Shown here: positions 58,719 through 64,000 of the stretch, one piece after another
Layout: the number at the start of each line of letters is the position of its first letter
Position numbering within the stretch: position 1 is the stretch's first letter
Source of the DNA: Listeria goaensis
GTDB lineage: Bacteria > Bacillota > Bacilli > Lactobacillales > Listeriaceae
Direction of reading: 5' to 3'
Assembly (NCBI RefSeq): GCF_900186125.1
Contig: NZ_FYBQ01000002.1
Coordinates: 310,001 to 374,000, forward strand
Length of the DNA: 64,000 bases
Translations under genes and position numbers: made by a program
Notes under the pieces: model-generated
What the model was told of the DNA's origin: nothing
The model's database searches: none
Seen by the model: the letters and a program-made list of their open reading frames with translations, nothing else

Positions 58719-59239
58719 AGAAAGATGAAAACATATTTTACGTCAGCTTTTTAAAGTTTTTAGGTCTAGCGGGTGTTGCTGTGTTCGGATATTTCGCCAA
58801 TATAATTTTTTCTAACTGGAAAATAGGAATCAATGTCTTTTCCTATTTTTACTACGAGGGGATTAAATCATTTAATATCCCACATGTAGTTTGGTTTTTA
58901 TTCCTACTCTTTGTTTTGGGATTCAATGCGATTGCTTCTCTTCAATTTGGATACCATTTAAAAGAACTAGGTGCTTACAAAGGTAAGATAGCATTTGTTT
59001 TTACTGGGATGATTATTTTCAGCCTTTTGTTCGTAATAACAATACTGTATTCAATAATTGTTATTCCTGCTGGTAAAACAATAGATAACAACATAACAAT
59101 AATTGCACCATACATTTCTGAACAAAAAGAAGAAGAAATGCGCTCTGGCTTATTGCAAGTATCGAATGCCGATGAGCTAGACAAATTAAAAAACGAGATT
59201 ACTCAAATAGCTAAAGAGCATAATCTCCAATTGCAATAG
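58715..59239 (+). CDS. Membrane protein of the HTH-HTH operon, unknown
   Basis: 174 residues starting in the stop of HTH 2. Three or four membrane helices (about 8-28, 48-72, 84-108) are followed by an acidic cytosolic tail (about 120-174) with a short coiled coil (NADELDKLKNEITQIAKEH). The coupling to two repressors suggests a membrane sensor or effector that they control. No family is recognised. Confidence 0.75.
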   Translation: MKKDENIFYVSFLKFLGLAGVAVFGYFANIIFSNWKIGINVFSYFYYEGIKSFNIPHVVWFLFLLFVLGFNAIASLQFGYHLKELGAYKGKIAFVFTGMIIFSLLFVITILYSIIVIPAGKTIDNNITIIAPYISEQKEEEMRSGLLQVSNADELDKLKNEITQIAKEHNLQLQ

Positions 59240-59392
59240 AACAATAATAATTATCAATTGCAACAACTCGTAAAAATACTCATAAAATCTATCCGACTTT
59301 TTTTCAGATTTATTGATTGGATAGTCTATTTTCGATACCTTTCGGATTAAATATGCAAGTGTGCTAATTACTACAATTTGGAATGAATCCAT
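59186..59392 (-). CDS. Small membrane protein after switch B
   Basis: 68 residues with AAGGAG before ATG. Two hydrophobic segments (about 4-16 and 43-66) flank a charged middle (SEKKSDRFYEYFYELL). It follows the Cro-like gene at 59724 and its 3' end overlaps the convergent membrane gene by 54 bases. Confidence 0.6.
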   Translation of the reverse strand: MDSFQIVVISTLAYLIRKVSKIDYPINKSEKKSDRFYEYFYELLQLIIIIVLLQLEIMLFSYLSNLVF

Positions 59393-59481
59393 ACATATAG
59401 CTCCTTTTCTATCCGTATCAATATTTAATGTAGTGCTACTGGATTAGCTTGTATGCTGTTTTGGTGTTAGGTGTTTTATTG

Positions 59482-59724
59482 CTATGTTGGCTGTTTATGA
59501 GTTTTATCACTCCCCTCGCGCGTCATTTCGCGTAGTTCTTCATCAAAAAAAATTACCCAATCAAAATCAAGACTTGACGCAATTCGCATAGCATTTCTAA
59601 CTGATGGATTTCTTCTCCCTTGTTCAATTGATGAATAAGTGGTTCTCTCAATATCCGCCTTAATAGCTAATGATTCTTGAGTTAGACCTTTTTCCTCTCT
59701 TAGCTCCCTTAACCATGTGCGCAT
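59482..59724 (-). CDS. Cro-like XRE repressor (switch B, leftward)
   Basis: 80 residues from ATG 59724, which has AAAGGAG; an earlier frame start lies over the promoter. LTQESLAIKADIERTTYSSIEQGRRNPSVRNAMRIA is a standard helix-turn-helix. Divergent from the HTH gene at 59914. Confidence 0.85.
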   Translation of the reverse strand: MRTWLRELREEKGLTQESLAIKADIERTTYSSIEQGRRNPSVRNAMRIASSLDFDWVIFFDEELREMTREGSDKTHKQPT

Positions 59725-59753
59725 GAGAACACTCCTTTCTTTTTGTGTCATAT

Positions 59754-59898
59754 TGCGTACTTTAATATTACTACGCATTTTGACTACTGTCAAGAAACAA
59801 TTACTCTTTTTGACGCATTTTAATATTTTTCATACTAACTACGCTTAATGTATAGTAATATTGATATATTGATATTGACATGTCGATATTGATATGTC
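59754..59898. promoter_or_regulatory. Operator and promoters of switch B
   Basis: The leftward promoter is near consensus: TTGACA (59788-59793), 17 bases, TAATAT (59765-59770). ACGCATTTT occurs at 59773-59781 and 59814-59822, with related sites near 59754 and 59839, suggesting several operators. On the right side TATAGT (59851-59856) may be the rightward -10 box, and the stretch 59858-59900 repeats ATATTGATAT and GATATGTCGA motifs just before the CI-like gene. Confidence 0.65.
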
Positions 59899-59913
59899 GA
59901 GGAGGTGGCGGTT

Positions 59914-60237
59914 TTGTTTGGAGATAGACTTGTTAAACTTCGCAAAGAAAGAAAGCTTACTCAAGATGATGTTTCTAAAAAAATTGGAGTTGCGAGAACA
60001 TCGTATGCATCATATGAACAAAACAGACGCGTTCCTGACTCTGACGTACAAATAAAACTTGCAGATTTTTTTGATGTTTCATTAGATTACTTACATGGCA
60101 GAGAAACAGAACGAGTCGAGATAAAGAACAAAGACGGCTATTTGATCGCTGCGCACGCTCCTAAGGACATGACACCTGAGCAGATTGAAGAGTTAGAGAG
60201 ATATGCGGAATATTTGATTAAGAGGGATAACCTGTAA
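59914..60237 (+). CDS. CI-like XRE repressor (switch B, rightward)
   Basis: 107 residues from TTG 59914, eight bases after GGAGG; the GTG at 59905 is part of that site. KLTQDDVSKKIGVARTSYASYEQNRRVP is the helix-turn-helix, with a helical C-terminus (MTPEQIEELERYAEYLI). With no LexA-like peptidase part, it would not self-cleave. It is a candidate lysogeny repressor. Confidence 0.82.
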   Translation: MFGDRLVKLRKERKLTQDDVSKKIGVARTSYASYEQNRRVPDSDVQIKLADFFDVSLDYLHGRETERVEIKNKDGYLIAAHAPKDMTPEQIEELERYAEYLIKRDNL

Positions 60238-60272
60238 TTTAATAACTTGCAGTGGTATAGACTAGCGTTTTA

Positions 60273-60357
60273 TGCTATAATGGTTTTGTAAACGAAAAGA
60301 TTGAATTCGAAACACACAAAACGCCAGTCTAGTGCGATAGACTGGCGTTTATTTTTT
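60273..60357 (+). ncRNA. Antitoxin RNA of the Fst-type module (RNA II-like)
   Basis: An extended -10 box TGCTATAAT (60273-60281) starts an RNA at about 60288 that ends in the perfect 13-base terminator stem AAACGCCAGTCTA/TAGACTGGCGTTT (60319-60350) plus T-run, about 70 nt in all. It includes 60291-60317, a direct repeat of the DNA over the toxin start (60474-60503), so the RNA can pair with the toxin mRNA at its ribosome site and start codon. Confidence 0.8.
60319..60357. terminator. Shared bidirectional terminator of the Fst-type module
   Basis: The 13-base perfect stem serves both the plus-strand antitoxin RNA and the minus-strand toxin mRNA, giving a second region of full complementarity, as in the pAD1 par locus. 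Confidence 0.85.
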
Positions 60358-60397
60358 GTTCGATTTAATCAAACATGTGGGTTAGCGAGCAACTTGC

Positions 60398-60493
60398 TTA
60401 CTTGTCACTTTTCTTCTCTAACCACAAAGAAACTAGCTTAAGTACTAGACCAACGATAATTGGTGCGACAATTAACGAAAAGATTGAATACAT
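60398..60493 (-). CDS. Fst-family type I toxin, 31 residues
   Basis: MYSIFSLIVAPIIVGLVLKL followed by VSLWLEKKSDK. The APIIVGLVL core and charged tail match Fst of plasmid pAD1 (which has APIFVGLVLEM) and related small membrane toxins. The promoter on the minus strand is TTGCAA (60556-60561), 18 bases, TATACT (60532-60537). The 5' leader forms CCCC/GGGG around the ribosome site, as in Fst mRNA. Overexpression of such peptides damages the membrane; the RNA at 60288 would hold it silent. Confidence 0.85.
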   Translation of the reverse strand: MYSIFSLIVAPIIVGLVLKLVSLWLEKKSDK

Positions 60494-60703
60494 CGAAACA
60501 CACCCCCTAACGGGGCAAGTTGCCAATAAATAGTATACGCATAATAATATTGTTTTTGCAAATCAAAAAATAATATAGTAGTTCAATTAATTACAAAAAT
60601 AATAATTGTTGCCGGCTTCCCCACTAAAAAGGCTGAATATTATTCATAAGTAGGTATTAACGTTTAGGCGATAATATAAAATTGCATCAGAGGAGGAATT
60701 AAA

Positions 60704-61705
60704 ATGTATGTACCCATACTAAAAGCTAAGCAAGGAGAAAAAGATGGACTATTACATCTAACTGATGAGGTAAAAGATCAGATTGTCCCTCTATTTGAAT
60801 TACCACTAGACACAGTAAAAAGCAAGGAAAAGTCTATGGCCTGCGTAACAACCCATTGGAAAAACAGAGAATTTTTCTTAGATTTTTCAACTGATTGTAA
60901 GGCAGAAAGATTTTCAGTTACAGAGTTTTTTGAGGATTTCAACAGAATAAACACAGATTTTTCAATTCCTGTGTTCCATTTAAATTACTCTAATGAAATA
61001 TGCAAACAATTAGCTTCTCAAAGCAAAAATGAATACGCTCTCAGAGTGACAACAAATGAAGTCATGGATGATGACTTTGAAGATATAATAGAAAGTTTTT
61101 TTGAAACCATACCACCAGAAAAAACCTTTTTAATAGTCGATGTAGAGGAGCTAAGAATAGAAAATTTAAATAATAGTGTCTACACAGCAAAAGCTGCTAT
61201 TGAAACAATACCATCATTAAATAAATTTAAAAAGATAATTGTTGCTTCATGCTCTTTTCCAAAATCCTTCCAAGGCTTTGATAAACATGAATTTATTTTA
61301 CTTAATCGTTTAGAATCTAAATTTTTTAATCGATTATCTAAAAAACTGAAGGACATAGAAATAATTTATTCTGACTATTGTATCAATCACTGCTCTGACT
61401 TTGAGTTCGTACCAGGTATGCAACCCTCTTTTAATATACGGTATACAACAAAGTCAGAGTATCTAGTATATAAAGGAGAAACTATAAAAAAAGGTGGCCT
61501 CAATTTTGAAAATATAAATGAAGCTTGTAAAAAATTATGTATTCATCCATTATATATGGGCTTCGATTATTCATGGGGAGACTCCATGATTTATAAAATA
61601 GCTCATAATGAAGTAAATAAAGGCGGTAATCTTACCTCTTGGCGAGCATATGGGACAAATCATCACATTACTTTTATGGTAAATCAGCTCTCCAGCCAAC
61701 TCTAG
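60704..61705 (+). CDS. Beta family protein (sce7725-like), candidate defence gene
   Basis: 333 residues with GAGGAGG. The N-terminus YVPILKAKQGEKDGLLHL, then IVPLFELPL, fits the beta protein family (Pfam Beta_protein). The rest is alpha/beta with FLIVDVEEL and a C-terminal GFDYSWGDSMI and WRAYGTNHHITFMV. No clear catalytic motif is visible, so it may bind a ligand or a phage protein. Its 3' end overlaps the convergent nuclease-like gene by 32 bases. The same pair of families is, from memory, often adjacent in other genomes. Confidence 0.8.
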   Translation: MYVPILKAKQGEKDGLLHLTDEVKDQIVPLFELPLDTVKSKEKSMACVTTHWKNREFFLDFSTDCKAERFSVTEFFEDFNRINTDFSIPVFHLNYSNEICKQLASQSKNEYALRVTTNEVMDDDFEDIIESFFETIPPEKTFLIVDVEELRIENLNNSVYTAKAAIETIPSLNKFKKIIVASCSFPKSFQGFDKHEFILLNRLESKFFNRLSKKLKDIEIIYSDYCINHCSDFEFVPGMQPSFNIRYTTKSEYLVYKGETIKKGGLNFENINEACKKLCIHPLYMGFDYSWGDSMIYKIAHNEVNKGGNLTSWRAYGTNHHITFMVNQLSSQL

Positions 61706-62246
61706 TTTTTAAAATATTACGTGTGTACTCCAAAATTTCTTTTCGGGGTACACATTGTTTCGTCAAACTTGCCAACTCATTTTTGGGAAGATTTGAGTAA
61801 CCTTTGATTTTATTTTCCTTCAATAACAATTTGATTTCTTTGCTCCAAAGTAAATCTAATAACTTATCAGTAGAAACTGCTTTATTATTTTTAGCGCTTC
61901 TTATTTTTTTGATACTAATTGCTCCAAACTTATTAAGATAGGCAACAGAAACTCCCCAATTAACGGGCACAATTTCTAAAATTTTACTTTCAAATTTCTT
62001 GCCAACTACAATCGTGGTCTTCTCAAAAGTTAATTCGTAATTTACAATTTGATTAGGTAACCGTTCTAAGGTATCATGGTCACTTTTAATCTCATACCCA
62101 TGTAAAAGACCGTTAACAACTGCAACATCTGCTCTTGCTGCCCCGTCACAAATACTTAATTCTTCAATGACTCTGAATTGCTTCTTATCATTTTCTTTTC
62201 GTATGACTTTTATCAATTCATCTCTAATCATAGAATCAGTTAACAT
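61674..62246 (-). CDS. sce7726 family PD-(D/E)XK nuclease-like protein, candidate defence gene
   Basis: 190 residues with AAGGAG. The core shows ELSICDGAARADVAVVNG followed by LHGYEIKSDHDTLERL: Glu29, Asp40, Glu52 and Lys54 fit a PD-(D/E)XK nuclease fold, and the next strands (NYELTFEKTTIVVG) agree. A charged helical C-terminus follows. It faces the beta family gene tail to tail. Anti-phage DNA cutting is inferred from the fold and the place in the lysogeny region. Confidence 0.8.
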   Translation of the reverse strand: MLTDSMIRDELIKVIRKENDKKQFRVIEELSICDGAARADVAVVNGLLHGYEIKSDHDTLERLPNQIVNYELTFEKTTIVVGKKFESKILEIVPVNWGVSVAYLNKFGAISIKKIRSAKNNKAVSTDKLLDLLWSKEIKLLLKENKIKGYSNLPKNELASLTKQCVPRKEILEYTRNILKTRVGWRADLP

Positions 62247-62710
62247 AATTAAAGCTCCTTTATATCATTCATCAATTTTTAAAGTAAGTTACTGCAATTA
62301 TACCATGTTTAAAATACAGGTCACTATTTTTCAACTCAACAGATTGTATTTTCTTATTGAACAGGTATTAGATATTTTCCAACAAACTCCTAATATTAAT
62401 TTTTCCAAATAACTTTCTGACTTATTTTTTTCTTGATTTATACTCTAATCCTAGTATAATAAAAACAGGAACGTTTGTTCGCTTGTGAAAGTAGCAACCT
62501 CAATCTGCATTCTACATCATTAAAAAGTAAAATGAATTTATGGTGATGAGAATGTGGTTTTTTATTTGCCTCTATGCAATATTATTTCTATTTCAGAATT
62601 GAACATTTCAATTATTCTCTTTTTTCGAAATATTAACCCTTTCTGCTTTAGAGAATCGTCTAAATGTATTACAATAACTTTTGAACTTTAGTAAAGGCTG
62701 GTGGTGGTGC
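62247..62710 (+). promoter_or_regulatory. LexA-box promoter and long leader of the ImmR/ImmA-like operon
   Basis: 464 bases without a normal gene. TTGATT (62433-62438), 16 bases, TATAAT (62455-62460) is a strong promoter. GAAC-GTTT-GTTC (62469-62480), an exact core of the Firmicute LexA box, covers its start point. The leader of about 240 bases holds a 16- to 18-codon hydrophobic frame (MRMWFFICLYAILFLFQN, near 62549-62602). A second promoter may lie at TTTAGA-17-TACAAT just before the HTH gene. Confidence 0.65.
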
Positions 62711-63010
62711 ATGAACATTCATGAACGAATTGCTCTGTTACGTAGACGAAGAAACATCTCTCAAAAAGATTTTGCCGAAATGGTTAAGCTAGATGACAGC
62801 ACCATGAGCAAAATTGAAAATGGGCAGCGCCCGATTAAACATTTAGAAATTGAACGGATTGCTGATGCACTGGATGTGTCTATTGATGAGTTATTTGGTA
62901 GGAAGAACGAAACACAAACTGAAATTTTGCTGTTGCGATTTGAAAACGGTTTAAGTAACACCGATAAAAACAGAATATTAACATTCATAGAAAAGGGGTC
63001 AGATGTTTAG
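62711..63010 (+). CDS. XRE repressor, ImmR-like
   Basis: 99 residues from ATG 62711; GGTGG tracts just upstream serve as ribosome site. ISQKDFAEMVKLDDSTMSKIENGQRPIKHLEIERIADAL is the helix-turn-helix. It lies 19 bases before a metallopeptidase-like gene, the common repressor plus antirepressor protease arrangement (ImmR-ImmA). It reads toward the integrase side and may hold the lysogenic state. Confidence 0.85.
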   Translation: MNIHERIALLRRRRNISQKDFAEMVKLDDSTMSKIENGQRPIKHLEIERIADALDVSIDELFGRKNETQTEILLLRFENGLSNTDKNRILTFIEKGSDV

Positions 63011-63029
63011 TGTTATAGGGGGATAGTTT

Positions 63030-63434
63030 ATGAACGATGCAAACTATTTACTAGATAAACTTGACTTAAAAATCATCTATGAAAAAAGCTTACCATGTGG
63101 AGCAAAGGCTTTGCTTATCGAGAACACCATTTACATCTTAAAAGGACTTACACAAGCGGAGGAAGTCTGTACAATCATAGAAGAAATTAGTCATAAACTG
63201 TATTCAAATGGAAATATACTCGATGTGAGCAAAACAACGAATCGAAAGCAAGAATTTTTTGCAAGACGTAAAGCGCATGAATATTTAGTACCTCGCTCTT
63301 TGTTAGAAGACTGCTACCAAAAAGGTTTGCGGAATTACTATGAAGTAGCTGACCATCTTGGAATTACAGAGGAATTTTTAAAAGAAGCCTGTGATCACTA
63401 CATGCAAAAATACGGGAAAATTGTAACGGGCTAG
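63030..63434 (+). CDS. ImmA/IrrE-like metallopeptidase-family protein
   Basis: 134 residues with GGGGG upstream. The helix that normally has HExxH reads IIEEISHKLY, so the first His is Glu, a variant I recall from many Gram-positive prophages. A downstream EFFARRKAHEYLVPRS fits the second family motif. ImmA-type proteases cut the partner repressor after DNA damage. Whether this variant still binds zinc is not known. Confidence 0.8.
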   Translation: MNDANYLLDKLDLKIIYEKSLPCGAKALLIENTIYILKGLTQAEEVCTIIEEISHKLYSNGNILDVSKTTNRKQEFFARRKAHEYLVPRSLLEDCYQKGLRNYYEVADHLGITEEFLKEACDHYMQKYGKIVTG

Positions 63435-63508
63435 CCACCACCAACAACACAGATAATAAATTCTCGCTAGAGAATTCATTATAAATAAATCACAAAGGGA
63501 GAATAAAA

Positions 63509-64000
63509 ATGAATGAAATAAAAAGAACTAAAAACGGATTGGGAACTGCAGGTTTCATTTTAGCTTTGATTGGATTATTCACAGGATGGATACCTATAGT
63601 AGGCTGGATAGTATGGATATTGGGGATTGTATTTTGTGTCATTGGCTTGTTTAAACGTCCAAAAGGGTTAGCGATTGCCGGTACAATTATTTCTGTAGTT
63701 GGTATTATAATTCTTATTATACTTACTAATATCGGAGCAAATGCACTAGATTCAGCAACCGAAAAAGTAGATTCAGATTCTAATAAAACAAGCGTTTCAA
63801 GTTCGGGCGATAGTAAATCTAAAGACAAGACTTTGGAAAAGACATATGGAGTCGGCGACACAGTGAGCTACAACGGTTATGAATTAAAAGTAAATACAGT
63901 CAATTATAGCAAAGGTAGCGAAATTGATACTCCTGATAGTGGGAAACAATATATCATTATTAACTTAACTATTACAAACAACACAGACGAATCTCAAAGC
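63509..64000 (+). CDS. Membrane protein with DUF4352-like domain (3' end outside window)
   Basis: The first 164 codons are visible. Two or three membrane helices (about 10-75: GFILALIGLFTGWIPIVG) come first, then a Ser/Asp/Lys-rich linker, then a beta-rich DUF4352-like domain (YGVGDTVSYNGYELKVNTV). Such genes are common next to the integrase of A118-like phages, where they are expressed in the lysogen. It would present its C-terminal domain outside the cell. Confidence 0.8.
   Translation, partial: MNEIKRTKNGLGTAGFILALIGLFTGWIPIVGWIVWILGIVFCVIGLFKRPKGLAIAGTIISVVGIIILIILTNIGANALDSATEKVDSDSNKTSVSSSGDSKSKDKTLEKTYGVGDTVSYNGYELKVNTVNYSKGSEIDTPDSGKQYIIINLTITNNTDESQS

Larger units (their letters stand above)
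60291..60503. repeat. Direct repeats of the Fst-type module (DRa/DRb-like)
   Basis: Copy 1 at 60291-60317 and copy 2 at 60474-60503 share AACGAAAAGATTGAAT and TCGAAACACAC; copy 2 carries three extra bases at the start codon. One copy is in the antitoxin RNA, the other over the toxin start. Confidence 0.85.
25818..64000. mobile_element. A118-like siphovirus prophage in comK (right end outside the window)
   Basis: A full set of siphovirus modules runs on the minus strand from the lysogeny region (about 57-64 kb) to the lysin (28.2-29.2 kb), with accessory genes at several junctions. The left end is the broken comK. The integrase and attR are not in the window, so more than 38 kb is seen and a few kb are missing. 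Structural genes appear intact, which suggests an inducible phage, although two small early genes carry lesions. Confidence 0.95.

Noticed and set aside
63490..63861. 123-codon minus-strand frame at the right end
   Set aside because: It is the shadow of the plus-strand membrane protein gene starting at 63509, which has a good ribosome site and clear membrane helices.

Overview
The window looks like chromosome of a Listeria sensu stricto species (L. monocytogenes or a close relative). The evidence is a low-GC Firmicute style with strong AGGAGG ribosome sites, an arpJ-type substrate-binding/permease fusion, a probable LhrA small-RNA locus, and the order addA-addB-IDEAL gene-comK that I recall from Listeria chromosomes. 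Species cannot be fixed from sequence reading alone.

Bases 1-25820 are core chromosome: a CDF cation exporter (cut by the window edge), a CNNM/CBS metal-efflux type protein behind a structured leader, an RluA-family pseudouridine synthase, a three-gene operon (VOC protein, AlkD-like repair protein, aldo/keto reductase), a DUF47-Pit phosphate import pair, an amino-acid ABC importer with a nearby aminotransferase, a purine permease with PurR-like boxes, small membrane proteins, a PTS IIA protein, a MIP18-family Fe-S protein, two HAD phosphatases, the AddAB recombination nuclease and the 5' part of comK. Most units are separated by clear hairpin terminators.

At about 25818-25820 comK is interrupted by an A118-like siphovirus prophage that fills the rest of the window (25818-64000); the integrase and attR lie beyond the right edge. 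Read leftward on the minus strand, the prophage runs: lysogeny control, antirepressor, recombination and replication (ERF, HNHc, replisome organizer with repeats that may be the origin, SSB), a string of small early genes, an ArpU/LlgA-like late regulator, TerS, TerL, portal, head, connector, tail, tape measure, Dit, tail spike, BppU baseplate, holin, GH25 endolysin, and last a toxin-immunity pair next to attL.

The accessory content is rich. (1) An LXG-like polymorphic toxin with a TNT-type NADase tip and its immunity gene sit between attL and the lysin. (2) A two-gene cargo operon with its own promoter and terminator sits between the late regulator and TerS. (3) The lysogeny region holds three separate repressor switches, including a small HTH-HTH-membrane protein operon. 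(4) A 31-codon Fst-family type I toxin is paired with a convergent antisense RNA and has the full direct-repeat layout of the pAD1 par locus. (5) A beta-family gene and a sce7726-type PD-(D/E)XK gene converge with overlapping ends at the place where prophages usually carry anti-phage cargo. (6) A LexA box lies at the start of an ImmR/ImmA-like pair. Several genes under 60 codons were found by reading the gaps (46898, 47901, 49793, 52911, 55869, 60398). Two early genes look damaged, one by an in-frame amber codon and one by a shifted start.
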